Positions 15,294 to 25,267 of a stretch of DNA of 64,000 nt are shown here, piece by piece. Position 1 is the first letter of the stretch. Each line of letters opens with the position of its first letter. The DNA comes from Shewanella japonica (GTDB lineage Bacteria > Pseudomonadota > Gammaproteobacteria > Enterobacterales > Shewanellaceae): contig NZ_CP020472.1 in assembly GCF_002075795.1 (NCBI RefSeq), positions 3,207,001 to 3,271,000 on the forward strand, given 5' to 3'. Position numbers and translations under genes: made by a program. The notes under the pieces were generated by a model. It ran no database searches. It saw only the letters and a program-made list of their open reading frames with translations, and was not told the DNA's origin.

Positions 15294-16736
15294 ATGCCTG
15301 AAGTTGTTAATCGCACAGCGAATGAATCCAATGTATTAACCAAAATTGTTGATACTAAAGTCGCGCATATTGCTTCATTAAAGCAGCGTTACCCAGAAGC
15401 TACTCTGCAACCTAAAATATCAGACCGCAGTCTATTTGACGCTCTTAAAGCCCCTAATGCGGGATACATTTTTGAATGCAAAAAAGCCAGTCCTTCAAAA
15501 GGTCTTATTCGCCCAGATTTTGATGTCGAAGCCATCGCTGATATTTATGGTAAGTACGCCGCTGGGATTTCAGTGTTAACTGACGAGCAGTTCTTCCAAG
15601 GCGATATTGATTACATCCCACTTGTGCAGGCTCGAGTCTCTCAACCTATCTTGTGTAAAGACTTCTTTGTCGCCCCATATCAAATCAAACTGGCAGCCCA
15701 TCAAGGCGCCGATGCTGTATTGTTGATGCTGTCTGTCCTTGATGATGAGCAATACAAATTACTGTCTGCAGAAGCGGCTAAATACAATTTAGATGCCTTA
15801 ACCGAAGTCAGTAACCAAGCAGAACTTGAACGTGCTATTGAACTTAATGCGCGTATTGTAGGTATTAACAACCGTAACTTACGTGATTTAAGTACCGATT
15901 TAGCCACCACTGAAGCTTTAGCACCACAAATACCTAACGATAGAGTCATTATTAGCGAGTCAGGTATCTATACCAACCAACAAGTAAAACGACTCAATCC
16001 ATTGGTAGACGGTTACCTTGTTGGCAGCTCTATCATGGCGCAAGACAATATCGACCTTGCCTGTCGACAGCTCATTTTTGGCCATAACAAAGTTTACGGC
16101 TTAACACGCATCGAAGACATCAAAGCGGTAGCAAATTCTGGTGCTGTATTCGGTGGTTTAATTTTCCATCCAGCATCGCCACGCAGTGTCAATGTTGAGC
16201 AAGCTGCAGAGTTAGTTAAACAAAGTCAGCAAGCACAAGTCGGCTTACATTTTGTCGGTGTCTTTGTTAACGCAGCTAATTCAGACATTGTGGCTACAGT
16301 AAAGGCGGTAGGATTATCAGTGGTGCAGTTACACGGTAACGAGTCAACCACTGAAATCAACGAGCTGAAACAGTTACTGAACGATGCGCAACTGGACTGT
16401 CAAATTTGGAAAGCCGTGAGTGTAGACAGTGAAACCAATACCCTTGGCGACAAACCACAAGGGTGCGATCGTTACTTATTAGATAGCAAAAATATCACTG
16501 GATTTGGCGGCACAGGTGAAACCTTTAACTGGCAATCGTTACTCGACACTTCTGCGATGACTTCTTCAGAACGAGAAAACAGCATGCTTGCAGGTGGGCT
16601 AACACCTGAAAACGCATTTGATGCTAACCAGCAAGGTTTTTACGGATTAGATCTCAATTCTGGTGTTGAGTCAGCACCAGGCATTAAAGATGCGCAAAAA
16701 ATTGCAATGGCACTTGCCGCTATCAGAAAAAATTAA
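15294..16736 (+). CDS. trpCF: Bifunctional indole-3-glycerol phosphate synthase / phosphoribosylanthranilate isomerase
   Basis: 480 residues with two beta/alpha barrels. Residues 1 to about 255 are TrpC (FECKKASPSKGLIRPDFD, ILCKDFF, LTEVSN, GINNRNL, ISESG). Residues about 256 to 480 are TrpF (KVYGLTRIEDI, VGVFVN, VQLHGNE, LAGGLTPEN, LDLNSGVE). The fusion is the same as in E. coli and carries out two consecutive steps. It starts two bases after trpD. Confidence 0.97.
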   Translation: MPEVVNRTANESNVLTKIVDTKVAHIASLKQRYPEATLQPKISDRSLFDALKAPNAGYIFECKKASPSKGLIRPDFDVEAIADIYGKYAAGISVLTDEQFFQGDIDYIPLVQARVSQPILCKDFFVAPYQIKLAAHQGADAVLLMLSVLDDEQYKLLSAEAAKYNLDALTEVSNQAELERAIELNARIVGINNRNLRDLSTDLATTEALAPQIPNDRVIISESGIYTNQQVKRLNPLVDGYLVGSSIMAQDNIDLACRQLIFGHNKVYGLTRIEDIKAVANSGAVFGGLIFHPASPRSVNVEQAAELVKQSQQAQVGLHFVGVFVNAANSDIVATVKAVGLSVVQLHGNESTTEINELKQLLNDAQLDCQIWKAVSVDSETNTLGDKPQGCDRYLLDSKNITGFGGTGETFNWQSLLDTSAMTSSERENSMLAGGLTPENAFDANQQGFYGLDLNSGVESAPGIKDAQKIAMALAAIRKN

Positions 16737-16832
16737 TCACCATGGCTCAGAGTAGCCCTGGCATCAAACAGTTAACAATATTACGAAATAGCCAATATGG
16801 ATATTTCACCTAAATTTGATAAGGAAGACCCA

Positions 16833-18038
16833 ATGACAAAGCTTAAGCTTGACCCTTATTTTGGCGAATATGGCGGCATGTATGTCCCGCAAATTTTAGT
16901 TCCAGCGTTAAAGCAGCTAGAAACCGCATTTGTTGACGCCCAAGAAGATCCTGAGTTTCAAAAAGAATTTACTGAGTTACTGAAAAACTATGCCGGTCGC
17001 CCTACCGCATTAACCTTAACCCGTAACTTAAGCCCTAACCCTATGGTTAAAATCTATCTAAAACGTGAAGATTTACTCCATGGTGGCGCGCACAAAACTA
17101 ACCAAGTGTTAGGTCAAGCATTGCTGGCTAAGCGTATGGGCAAAAAAGAAATCATTGCTGAAACAGGCGCTGGACAGCACGGCGTTGCAACGGCACTTGC
17201 CTGTGCACTGCTAGATCTTAAATGTAAGGTTTACATGGGCGCTAAAGATGTAGAGCGTCAATCACCAAACGTATTCAGAATGAAATTGATGGGCGCTGAA
17301 GTGATCCCTGTTACATCTGGTTCTGCAACCCTAAAAGATGCGTGTAATGAAGCTATGCGCGACTGGTCAGCAAGTTATGACAAAGCGCATTACTTACTTG
17401 GCACTGCAGCTGGGCCGCATCCATTTCCGACAATCGTGCGTGAATTTCAACGTATGATTGGAGAAGAAACCAAAAAGCAAATTATTGAAAAAGAGGGTCG
17501 TTTACCTGACGCTGTCATTGCTTGTGTTGGTGGTGGCTCAAATGCTATTGGTATGTTTGCAGACTTTATTGAAGAAACCGACGTTGAGTTAATCGGTGTC
17601 GAACCCGCAGGTAAAGGCATTGATACCCCACAACATGGCGCACCATTAAAACACGGTAAAACCGGTATTTTCTTTGGTATGAAAGCGCCGCTGATGCAAG
17701 ATACTGACGGTCAAATTGAAGAGTCATACTCAGTCTCTGCAGGTTTGGACTTTCCATCAGTGGGGCCGCAGCACGCTTATTTGAATGCCACTGGTCGCGC
17801 ACGATATGAATCAGCAACCGATGATGAAGCCTTAGAGTGCTTCCAACTGCTTGCTCGCTCAGAAGGGATTATTCCTGCGCTTGAATCTGCCCATGCCATT
17901 GCTTATGCAGTAAAAATGGCAAAAGAAGCCACTAAAGAAACAATTCTGGTGGTTAACTTATCAGGGCGTGGCGATAAAGATATCTTTACCGTCTCTGACA
18001 TCTTAGAACAAAAAGCCTCAGCTGAAGCGGCGAAATAA
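16833..18038 (+). CDS. trpB: Tryptophan synthase beta chain
   Basis: 401 residues from the ATG at 16833, chosen because AAGGA lies seven bases upstream and the protein then begins like other TrpB ([20 protein letters not shown]). A frame extension to 16797 is unlikely. The PLP-binding Lys is in [14 protein letters not shown], the phosphate loop is [10 protein letters not shown], and [11 protein letters not shown] is the catalytic Glu loop. It joins indole and serine. Ten bases separate it from trpA. Confidence 0.97.
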   Translation: MTKLKLDPYFGEYGGMYVPQILVPALKQLETAFVDAQEDPEFQKEFTELLKNYAGRPTALTLTRNLSPNPMVKIYLKREDLLHGGAHKTNQVLGQALLAKRMGKKEIIAETGAGQHGVATALACALLDLKCKVYMGAKDVERQSPNVFRMKLMGAEVIPVTSGSATLKDACNEAMRDWSASYDKAHYLLGTAAGPHPFPTIVREFQRMIGEETKKQIIEKEGRLPDAVIACVGGGSNAIGMFADFIEETDVELIGVEPAGKGIDTPQHGAPLKHGKTGIFFGMKAPLMQDTDGQIEESYSVSAGLDFPSVGPQHAYLNATGRARYESATDDEALECFQLLARSEGIIPALESAHAIAYAVKMAKEATKETILVVNLSGRGDKDIFTVSDILEQKASAEAAK

Positions 18039-18047
18039 GGACTTATT

Positions 18048-18860
18048 ATGACTACTCGTTATCAAGCCGCTTTTGACCAATTAGCGCAAAAACAACAAGG
18101 TGCATTTGTACCGTTTGTCACCTTAGGCGACCCAAGTGTTGGCCTATCTTTAAAGATCATTAAAACCCTAGTGGATAATGGCGCAGATGCCCTTGAACTT
18201 GGCTTTCCGTTTTCAGATCCACTAGCAGATGGCCCTGTTATTCAAGGTGCTAACTTACGTGCGCTAGAGTCAGGCACAACGGTTGCTGATTGTTTCTCAC
18301 TTCTATCGCAAGTCCGAGAGTTATATCCAGAAATGCCGATTGGTTTGCTGTTATATGCCAACTTAGTCTTTGCTAATGGTATCGACGAATTCTACGCAAA
18401 AGCAAAACAAGCTGGCGTCGATTCAGTATTGATTGCCGACGTGCCAGTTGAAGAATCTGCGCCATTTAGCGAAGCAGCGCACAAACATGGGGTTGCCCCA
18501 ATCTTCATTGCGCCGCCGAATGCGGACAGCGACACCTTAAAAATGGTGAGTGAGCATGGCCAAGGTTATACCTACTTGTTGTCACGTGCAGGTGTAACAG
18601 GTACGGAGTCAAAAGCAGGTCAGCCAATTAATGAAATCCTTGCCAAGCTTGCCGAGTTTAATGCGCCGCCTCCGTTATTAGGTTTTGGTATCGCCGAACC
18701 ACAACAAGTAAGCGAAGCCATTAATGCAGGTGCTGCTGGTGCGATATCTGGCTCAGCAGTTGTCAAAATCATTGAGCGAAATAAAGACGATGAAAAAGCT
18801 TTATTAAGTGAACTCGGCGAATTTACTCGCAATATGAAAGCGGCAACACACAAGTCATAA
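18048..18860 (+). CDS. trpA: Tryptophan synthase alpha chain
   Basis: 270 residues, TIM barrel. It releases indole from indole-3-glycerol phosphate and channels it to TrpB. Catalytic Glu is in [16 protein letters not shown] and Asp in [12 protein letters not shown]; the [10 protein letters not shown] loop and [10 protein letters not shown] phosphate site follow. Last gene of the operon, followed by an intrinsic terminator. Confidence 0.97.
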   Translation: MTTRYQAAFDQLAQKQQGAFVPFVTLGDPSVGLSLKIIKTLVDNGADALELGFPFSDPLADGPVIQGANLRALESGTTVADCFSLLSQVRELYPEMPIGLLLYANLVFANGIDEFYAKAKQAGVDSVLIADVPVEESAPFSEAAHKHGVAPIFIAPPNADSDTLKMVSEHGQGYTYLLSRAGVTGTESKAGQPINEILAKLAEFNAPPPLLGFGIAEPQQVSEAINAGAAGAISGSAVVKIIERNKDDEKALLSELGEFTRNMKAATHKS

Positions 18861-18906
18861 ATAATGGTTTTACTGCGGAAAAGTTAAGCTTAAATTAAGA
18901 CTAAAG

Positions 18907-18934
18907 ATGCCACTCAACCGAGTGGCATTTTGTT
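18907..18934 (+). terminator. trp operon terminator
   Basis: ATGCCACTC-AACC-GAGTGGCAT followed by TTTTGTTTT, 46 bp after the trpA stop. Confidence 0.92.
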
Positions 18935-19129
18935 TTGATGTTTATGAACTTTTATTAACCCACAATCAAGGTAAAACCGCCAAACACAGACCTGAAGCCC
19001 TTCATATCAACCTAGCAGCCATGCTAGACTCTGAGCTTACTATTTTCACTATGATTAATATAAAACCCTGTTCTATCAGTTGGGAGCAATATTAGTCTGT
19101 AAATTGACTTATTTAGGCCTTAGCATCAT

Positions 19130-19675
19130 ATGAAACAATTGCTTGATTTTCTTCCGTTGGTCATCTTTTTTGCCATCTATAAATTTTATGACATTTATAC
19201 AGCAACAGGCGCACTTATCGCTGCGACAGCTGTGCAACTTATTGTCAGCTATATCCTATACAAGCAAGTTGAAAAAATGCATCTAATCACCTTTGCAATG
19301 GTGACCTTTTTTGGCACCTTGACGTTAATTTTCCATGATGACGCCTTTATCAAATGGAAAGTCACCATTGTTTATGCCTTCTTTGCTATAGCGTTATTAG
19401 TTAGCCAGCTCATCGGCAAACCTATTTTAAAAAGTATGCTCGGCAAAGAAATGAAATGCCCCGACAAAATTTGGGCAAATGTAACCTGGTACTGGGTAGC
19501 ATTTTTCGTCGCTTGTGGTCTAGGTAACATCTACATTGCCTTTAGCCTGCCCCTAGAAACCTGGGTAAACTTTAAAGTATTTGGCTTAACGGCCCTGACA
19601 TTAGTCAATACCGTGGTTACTGTGATGTATTTATACAAGCACATGGAACACGATGAATCGGAACAAATAAAATAA
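19130..19675 (+). CDS. yciB: Inner membrane protein YciB (septation protein A family)
   Basis: 181 residues with five hydrophobic segments ([20 protein letters not shown] first). The N-terminal phrase [20 protein letters not shown] and the C-terminal [10 protein letters not shown] are typical of YciB/IspZ. The family is linked to cell envelope synthesis and septation in enterics and Shigella, with the molecular role unsettled. Followed 16 bp later by yciI and then xthA; probably one unit. Confidence 0.94.
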   Translation: MKQLLDFLPLVIFFAIYKFYDIYTATGALIAATAVQLIVSYILYKQVEKMHLITFAMVTFFGTLTLIFHDDAFIKWKVTIVYAFFAIALLVSQLIGKPILKSMLGKEMKCPDKIWANVTWYWVAFFVACGLGNIYIAFSLPLETWVNFKVFGLTALTLVNTVVTVMYLYKHMEHDESEQIK

Positions 19676-19691
19676 TTCAAGGAACCTATCT

Positions 19692-19991
19692 ATGTGGTAC
19701 ATGATTTCGTCACAAGATGTAGAAAACAGTCTAGAAAAACGCATGAGTGCACGGCCTGCTCACCTTGCAAGGTTAGAAGCATTAGCCGCCGAAGGCCGCC
19801 TATTAGTTGCTGGGCCACATCCTGCAATTGACAGTGAAGAGCCAGCCGAAGCGGGATTTACAGGGTCGCTCGTGGTAGCAGAATTTGACTCATTAGCAAC
19901 AGCAAAAGCATGGGCAGACCAAGACCCATACATCGAAGCGGGTGTGTATGCGAACGTTATTGTTAAACCTTTTAAGCGAGTACTTGTGTAA
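19692..19991 (+). CDS. yciI: YciI family protein
   Basis: 99 residues. A ferredoxin-like YCII fold with [32 protein letters not shown] and [13 protein letters not shown], very close to E. coli YciI. The family has a putative active-site His/Asp; no substrate is firmly known. The stop overlaps the xthA start (last base 19991), suggesting coupling. Confidence 0.94.
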   Translation: MWYMISSQDVENSLEKRMSARPAHLARLEALAAEGRLLVAGPHPAIDSEEPAEAGFTGSLVVAEFDSLATAKAWADQDPYIEAGVYANVIVKPFKRVLV

Positions 19992-20800
19992 TGAAAATTG
20001 TCTCATTTAACATCAATGGTATTCGTGCGCGCTTACATCAACTGCAAGCATTAATTGATAGCCACCAGCCAGACGTTATCGGTTTGCAAGAAACCAAAGT
20101 ACATGATGAAGCGTTTCCTGTAGCTGATGTTGAAGCCATGGGTTATCACGTACATTACCATGGCGGTAAAGCCCATTACGGCGTTGCTATGCTATCAAAG
20201 GCCGAGCCAATCGAAGTCATTAAAGGCTTTAAAGATGATGCAGAAGATGCCCAACGCCGAATGATAATGGGTAAATTCAAACAAGCTAATGGCCGCATAA
20301 TTACCGTGATGAATGGTTATTTCCCACAAGGTGAAAACATCAGTCACGAAACCAAATACCCAGCTAAGCGTAAGTTCTACCAAGACTTAATGCAGCACCT
20401 TGCTGACAACCACACCCCAGATGAAGACATTGCCATTATTGGTGATATCAACATCTCACCAGTGGATTTAGACATTGGTATTGGTGAAGTGAACGCCAAA
20501 CGCTGGTTAAAAACAGGTAAGTGTAGTTTCCAACCAGAAGAACGTGAATGGCTGCAACGTCTAAAAGACTGGGGCTTAGTCGACAGCTTCCGTGAATTAC
20601 ACCCTGAGCGCACTGAACGTTACTCGTGGTTTGATTACCGCAGTAAAGGTTTTGACGATAACCGAGGTCTACGTATTGATGTAGTCATGGTGACCAAGTC
20701 ATTGTTACCACGCTTAACCGAATCTGATGTGGATTACGATTTACGTGGCATCGAAAAGCCATCAGATCATGCGCCGATTTGGAGCACCTTTTCAGACTAA
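19991..20800 (+). CDS. xthA: Exodeoxyribonuclease III
   Basis: 269 residues, the EEP nuclease fold. It cuts at abasic sites and trims 3' blocking groups in base excision repair. Motifs are [26 protein letters not shown] (metal Glu), [22 protein letters not shown] and the final [10 protein letters not shown] (catalytic His). The length matches E. coli XthA. Followed by an intrinsic terminator. Confidence 0.96.
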   Translation: MKIVSFNINGIRARLHQLQALIDSHQPDVIGLQETKVHDEAFPVADVEAMGYHVHYHGGKAHYGVAMLSKAEPIEVIKGFKDDAEDAQRRMIMGKFKQANGRIITVMNGYFPQGENISHETKYPAKRKFYQDLMQHLADNHTPDEDIAIIGDINISPVDLDIGIGEVNAKRWLKTGKCSFQPEEREWLQRLKDWGLVDSFRELHPERTERYSWFDYRSKGFDDNRGLRIDVVMVTKSLLPRLTESDVDYDLRGIEKPSDHAPIWSTFSD

Positions 20801-20835
20801 CAAGCTAACTTTTACCTTGTTAACGCTCAATGATA

Positions 20836-20867
20836 AAAAGCCTAACACTACTTGTTAGGTTTTTTTG
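20836..20867 (+). terminator. Terminator after xthA
   Basis: CCTAACA-N5-TGTTAGG with AAAAAG before it and TTTTTTT after it, so it may work in both directions, between xthA and the convergent protease gene. Confidence 0.9.
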
Positions 20868-20915
20868 TGCTTTAAATAGGCTTTGCGTTTACGGGCTGAG
20901 CTAAATAATCAATAA

Positions 20916-21833
20916 CTATTGAAAAGTCACCGTATTAGATTCAAAACCTATTTCGATGTTTAATGATTTTAATTGATTGAGTCCGATAATCCCGATGACT
21001 TGATGATTAAAGCTATCGTTAACAATGACTGAGTCAAGATCGGTAACAATAAAGCGGTTTTCAAATAGTGAAGCCTTACCATTAGACACCACGACAGAAT
21101 CACTCATGCTAATTGGGATCTGTTTACCATTAATATCTTGGCCATAGGCATTAGGAATAACTTCAGAAGCAATAGATAAGTCGACGGCATTCTTACGATT
21201 GATTATCGAATATTGTGAGCCAGTATCTAAAATAAGTCCCACTTCCTGCTCGTTAATATTAACCACAACGTAAGGTATACCAAAACCTGACGAAAATAAG
21301 TTGAGGTTATTCTTGGTTTCATCAAGAGTATATTGAGCCAGTAATTGAGTTTGCAGCTCAGAAAATTGCAGCCCTTTAGCGATTAATTGCAGCAGGTCAA
21401 AACCCAACAAGCCTAAATATTGTTGATTAATACCCGACAAATTATGAGTGTTGATATTAACTCTAGATAGTTCATAGCCTGATACAGTAAATCCTGACAG
21501 TTGGATTTTCTCACTAATCATCATCGCTTGCTCAGATCCAAAGCCATAGCCTTTTTCAACATCCACAGACGTATAATCATCAATACTGGACAAATATCTG
21601 CGATCTAAAACAGAACTTGAAGAGCCTGTATCTATAATCATTCGGCCGGACAAGGCTTGGATCATCACATCCAGATGGAGTTGACCATCTTCCGATTCAA
21701 CAAGTGGTAAATTTTGCTTTATTTGAGTAGCGCTTACTGTGGCTGTATAGCAAGAGAAACTGAGGAATATAGCGCTTATTACAAAAGGTATTTTTATTAC
21801 TGAAGATAATCTTGTTACTGAGGAATAGAGCAT
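20916..21833 (-). CDS. Exported aspartic protease-like protein with two DTG motifs
   Basis: 305 residues. Signal peptide at about residues 1-35 (IPFVISAIFLSFSCYTATVSA). Two retropepsin-like halves follow: MIIDTGSSSSVLD (DTG at 68-70) and LILDTGSQYSIIN (DTG at 203-205), each with a later hydrophobic-Gly motif (LGLLGFDLLQL, VIGIIGLNQL). This suits a two-lobed periplasmic aspartic peptidase of clan AA. Related bacterial genes usually carry one or two such domains of the Asp_protease_2 type. Substrate unknown. It borders the accessory island. Confidence 0.8.
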   Translation of the reverse strand: MLYSSVTRLSSVIKIPFVISAIFLSFSCYTATVSATQIKQNLPLVESEDGQLHLDVMIQALSGRMIIDTGSSSSVLDRRYLSSIDDYTSVDVEKGYGFGSEQAMMISEKIQLSGFTVSGYELSRVNINTHNLSGINQQYLGLLGFDLLQLIAKGLQFSELQTQLLAQYTLDETKNNLNLFSSGFGIPYVVVNINEQEVGLILDTGSQYSIINRKNAVDLSIASEVIPNAYGQDINGKQIPISMSDSVVVSNGKASLFENRFIVTDLDSVIVNDSFNHQVIGIIGLNQLKSLNIEIGFESNTVTFQ

Positions 21834-21994
21834 AGTTTAAAAAGTCCTTTTCAATATCATGAATCTATCATCGCCTAAGTTGTAATCCCTAGTTAAATAA
21901 TTAATAAAAGTAGCACGACTCAATTTTGATGGCTAACTTGAAATTGACTTAAAGCATGACAAACCAAACAACATCAACGCTAAAGCCCATTTAA

Positions 21995-22300
21995 ATGGGT
22001 GGCTATATTAATAATAAAGAAGCGAGTTCATTAGTTGGTGTTGCACCAATGAATAAAGAAAGTGGTCGCTTCAAAGGCCAACGAAAAATTCAAGGTGGAC
22101 GGCATCAGGTCAGGACTGTTTTGTATATAGCAATGATGTCAGCCATACAATCAAACCCTGTTTTTAAAGAAACTTACCAACGTTTAGTCGAAGCCGGAAA
22201 ACCAAAGAAAGTAGCTATTATTGCCTGTATTAGAAAGATGGTCGTGACGCTTAATTCAATGCTAAGAGATGGTGTGATGTGGGAAGCGCCAAAAGCTTGA
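21995..22300 (+). pseudogene. IS110-family transposase, 3' remnant
   Basis: About 100 residues matching only the C-terminal Transposase_20 half of IS110-family enzymes (ASSLVGVAPMNKESGRF, KIQGGRHQVRTVLYIA, MVVTLNSMLRDG). The N-terminal DEDD catalytic half is missing, so it cannot transpose by itself. The remnant ends about 30 bp before a truncated attC (only GTTAGGA at 22328 is left), so the element probably cut into the cassette array and then decayed. Confidence 0.88.
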
Positions 22301-22327
22301 AATTAGCTATTGGCGCCATAGTCTCTT

Positions 22328-22334
22328 GTTAGGA
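22328..22334 (-). other. Truncated attC (right core only)
   Basis: GTTAGGA complements the start of the cassette at 22778-22784 (TCCTAAC), so this is the attC right core of cassette 22342-22767. The rest of the attC is missing, apparently replaced by the IS110 remnant. Confidence 0.7.
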
Positions 22335-22341
22335 AGAACTT

Positions 22342-22767
22342 TTAGAAAGGCCTGCCTAGTATTAATTCGTATTTAGATGCTGGATTAAATACCTGACCTA
22401 AATCACTTTCAGGATACCACTGAGCATTAAGAAACGGTAACGGGTTTTCAGCGATATCCGTCCAACTTGCGTTAGGGAATATAGTTAAAACCCAGTGGTC
22501 ACAATCCCAAGCCCCATAAACCTTTTCATTTGGTAGCCAAAGTAAAATAAATTCTGGATCATAATCTTCACAGTAATTTGTAATGCTTACAGCTGTAATC
22601 TCATAATATGCATCAATTTCGTCATCTTCAGGCGAAACCCAAACAACTCCAGATTTGATCTCTGCTAGGTTACAAATTCCGACTTTGCCCGCTTCAGCTT
22701 TTGAAACGTCGTAATCTAATTGATTGCCTTCTTTGAGATAATCACAAAGGTCAGATGGAAACTCCAT
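22342..22767 (-). CDS. Hypothetical cassette protein
   Basis: 141 residues, acidic, no signal peptide or TM. It is rich in aromatic residues (ILLWLPNEKVYGAWDCDHWV, LPFLNAQWYPE), suggesting a compact beta-rich domain. The ATG at 22767 is preceded by GTTAGGAAGAAC, so the recombination core supplies the Shine-Dalgarno (AGGAAG). I do not recognise the family. Genes of this size and type are common in cassettes; an immunity or binding role is possible but nothing in the sequence proves it. Confidence 0.7.
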   Translation of the reverse strand: MEFPSDLCDYLKEGNQLDYDVSKAEAGKVGICNLAEIKSGVVWVSPEDDEIDAYYEITAVSITNYCEDYDPEFILLWLPNEKVYGAWDCDHWVLTIFPNASWTDIAENPLPFLNAQWYPESDLGQVFNPASKYELILGRPF

Positions 22768-22789
22768 TTTGTGTTCTTCCTAACGAGCT

Positions 22790-24635
22790 TGTAGAATTAC
22801 TCGTTTAAAATTAATTGTTCAATCAATAAACAGTATATGAGTTCCTATTTTGATTCAAGCATTTAGCCTAGGTTTCATTATGATTTCAAGCATTGATTTT
22901 AAGTGGGGATAATTGCGGTTTAAGTGAAGCTTTAGACGTCACTTTTAAAGGTAAAAAGGGCTTCCCCTCTTAATGCATACTATGTTGCAGTTTCTCGATA
23001 TTATGAACAAGACAATACAGTTGCCATTGGGCGTTTACTTTTTCTTGGCCTCGTAAGGTCAGTTTGTTCATGCCTTTATTGACCGTAATATTGCCAAATA
23101 CTGGCTCAATACAACCGAGCCGTTTGCTGTATTGTCGTCGTCCCATCGGGCTGTCTATCTTCACTTTCATCTTATCAATGTAACTGAGCTTTTTGCGTGA
23201 TTCATCATTCTTAAACTGTACTTGCCGACCCGTTTTTATCGGCGGTTTGCGCATGCATTGCTGTTGTAGCGGGCAGTTTTTACAGTCTTTTAAGTAACCA
23301 CAGAATCGGGTGTACTCTTGGTTATAACTTTTAACATTGATACCACTTCGCCACATGTCATTGCCCGCAGGACAGCGGCAGGTCTGAGTGGTTTCATCAT
23401 AATGAAAGTCACTAGAGGTAAATAAGCGCGGCTTGCCCTGACGTCGTTTAAATCTGCGTTTTTCTTGTTCTGTTTCGTAAGTTTCACTGTCTTTAAACAG
23501 CGGGTTTCGTTTTCTAAATTGGTTATCGGCAATGTAAACATCAAAGCCACTTTGCGCCATAAATGCCAAATTAGCTTCACTATTGAACCCGCTGTCTGCG
23601 GTGAATTTAATGGTGTGTTCGTTTGAGGGCATATCGACATGGAGTTTATCGAGCTGTTGTTTTAATTGCGTGACTGCAGGCTTGAGCGTTTGTTGTTCAC
23701 CGACCGAGCCCCACGCTTTTGCTTGTAGGATGATTTGATGTTTATCATCATTTATCGCAATCCCGTTATAACCTTGTATGGTGCCTTTAGATGTCGTCAT
23801 CTTGGCGCTGTCAGGATCGGTGATATTACTTTTTACAGGCTTGCCTTGACTGCCTAACTTCTCTTTGTGTGTCGCAAGGAATGTCGTAATTTTATCCGCA
23901 CTTTTATCCAGCTTTTCTTTTTGCTTTAAATCTTGTGTGGCGAGCTCTTCACTTAGCCCATCTTGCGCTTGATGACGCTCAATAATACGCTGACTTGCAC
24001 GCTGTAGCTTAACTCTTTTACGACCAAGTTCATCGAATGTGCCGCTCCATTCTTTACTCGCATTTGACTTCATCTTACAACCATCAATAGCGAACATATT
24101 ACGACCGATTAATCCCTCTTCGTCACATATCATCAGCACTTGGGTAAAAAGGGGTTCTATTTGCTCATGCATTTTAGCCACAAACCCCGCTATAGAAGTG
24201 TAATGTGGCTGAACGTCACCGGACACACTCATGAACAAAATATTGTTTTCGCAAGCTTTGGCAATGCGTCGGCTACTGATTAAACCATGAGCGTAACCGA
24301 GTAAAATAACCTTCAACATCACAGCGGGAGAATACGCCGCTGCCCCCGTTTTATCATTGTTATACCAGGTATCAAATGTCGATAAATCAAGTTTATTCTC
24401 GATAATATAACAAAGCGCATACTCAAACGTACCAGGCAGAATTTGCTCTGAAAAATTGATGGGAATGAATTTACTTTGACAGGATAAGTCAGGCTTGTAG
24501 TTGGCCATAACAATTTACTGTAGGTGAATAATATCTATTAGATCACAGACATTGATACGCCGCAAGGTTAAAAAACAACCAGATAAGTTTATTTGTAAAA
24601 GACGTTGAAAACGTCATTTGGAGAGAAATTCTACA
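22790..24635 (-). mobile_element. IS1182-type insertion sequence
   Basis: About 1.85 kb bounded by terminal repeats: TGTAGAATTACTC at the left, and TGTAGAATTTCTC as the complement of the right end (12 of 13 match). It holds one transposase gene. Flanks are AACGAGCT (left) and GCCTCAAC (right), with no clear target duplication. Both borders are attC left-core sequence (CCTAACG and CCTCAACG), so the element sits at a cassette junction, or a deletion between two attC sites followed insertion. Confidence 0.85.
22970..24508 (-). CDS. IS1182-family transposase
   Basis: 512 residues, apparently intact. An N-terminal DUF772-type domain (PAVMLKVILLGYAHGLISSRRI) is followed by the DDE core (FAIDGCKMKSNASKEW with the first Asp, and FTADSGFNSEANLAF with the second), then a zinc-like Cys cluster (CRCPAG, CGYLKDCKNCPLQQQC) and a C-terminal block typical of IS1182 (RRQYSKRLGCIEPVFGNI). 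It catalyses transposition of the surrounding element. No frameshift is seen, so recent activity is possible. Confidence 0.93.
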   Translation of the reverse strand: MANYKPDLSCQSKFIPINFSEQILPGTFEYALCYIIENKLDLSTFDTWYNNDKTGAAAYSPAVMLKVILLGYAHGLISSRRIAKACENNILFMSVSGDVQPHYTSIAGFVAKMHEQIEPLFTQVLMICDEEGLIGRNMFAIDGCKMKSNASKEWSGTFDELGRKRVKLQRASQRIIERHQAQDGLSEELATQDLKQKEKLDKSADKITTFLATHKEKLGSQGKPVKSNITDPDSAKMTTSKGTIQGYNGIAINDDKHQIILQAKAWGSVGEQQTLKPAVTQLKQQLDKLHVDMPSNEHTIKFTADSGFNSEANLAFMAQSGFDVYIADNQFRKRNPLFKDSETYETEQEKRRFKRRQGKPRLFTSSDFHYDETTQTCRCPAGNDMWRSGINVKSYNQEYTRFCGYLKDCKNCPLQQQCMRKPPIKTGRQVQFKNDESRKKLSYIDKMKVKIDSPMGRRQYSKRLGCIEPVFGNITVNKGMNKLTLRGQEKVNAQWQLYCLVHNIEKLQHSMH

Positions 24636-24636
24636 G

Positions 24637-24736
24637 CCTCAACGCCTTACTAATGGGCGAATAAATGCTTGGCTAAAATTAGCGACGAAGGAGTGCAAGC
24701 CAAGCGTTTTGCGTCCTTTTGAGTAACTTGTTAGGT
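24637..24736 (-). other. attC site beside the IS (cassette 24731-25168)
   Basis: Left core CCTCAAC (one base from CCTAAC), right core GTTAGGT, central arms CTTGGCTAAAAT / AAGCCAAG. It starts directly after the IS right end. About 100 bp. Confidence 0.85.
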
Positions 24737-25168
24737 GTATGTTATTGCTAAACTACCAAGCTTTTCTTTTGCTTTAAATATGTCTTTGCCTACAACAAAT
24801 ACACGGTACCTTGGATCATTGGGTGCGTTAAAAGCCGGAATATCATTGCGAATTGAATGTATGCCAATTTTATCCAGCATGCTTTCTAGTTCTAGCGCCT
24901 CTGCTTCAACTTTAAAAAATCCAACTAAATGCCAGTGCTCCTGTTTTAGAATGTAATCATAGAAGAACTCACAAGCCTCAGTTTCAGAATCCGATGTATA
25001 GATAGGTTTAGAATCTATTCCTCTTTCAGAATAAAAAACAGCCCATTCGCCCCATATCTTATCTATGCAGTAAGCATCACTTTGGCGTGATAACACAGCA
25101 AAGCTTTCTGGCGTACAACCTTCTGCTAATAATTTTTCAGTTAACTCTGATGCGAACACTTGATACAC
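24731..25168 (-). CDS. Cassette protein, possibly immunity-like
   Basis: 145 residues from a GTG at 25168 lying in the attC core; a GTG three codons on (25159) has the core AGG as a Shine-Dalgarno and is a good alternative. The N-terminal half (KIWGEWAVFYSERGIDSKPI, ACEFFYDYIL) loosely recalls small immunity proteins of polymorphic toxin systems. The C-terminal half (LVGFFKVEAEALELESML, RYRVFVVGKDIFKAKEKL) looks like a ferredoxin-like domain similar to DUF2007. Both resemblances are weak and no function is claimed. Confidence 0.7.
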   Translation of the reverse strand: MYQVFASELTEKLLAEGCTPESFAVLSRQSDAYCIDKIWGEWAVFYSERGIDSKPIYTSDSETEACEFFYDYILKQEHWHLVGFFKVEAEALELESMLDKIGIHSIRNDIPAFNAPNDPRYRVFVVGKDIFKAKEKLGSLAITYT

Positions 25169-25267
25169 CTAACGCCTCGTTAAGAGGCAAATAATATGTT
25201 GGCTAAAATTAGCGACGCAGGAGCAAAAGCCAACTGTTATTTGTCCTGCTTTAACGACTTGTTAAGT
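25167..25267 (-). other. attC site (cassette 25262-25753)
   Basis: Cores ACCTAAC and GTTAAGT, outer arms GCCTCGTTAAGAGGC, central arms GTTGGCTAAAAT / AGCCAACTG. Very similar to sites of the intI-linked array (for example 1289-1387). Confidence 0.88.

Noticed and set aside
18907-19095. Open frame of 62 codons after trpA
   Set aside because: It begins inside the trp terminator, has no ribosome binding site and no recognisable protein features.
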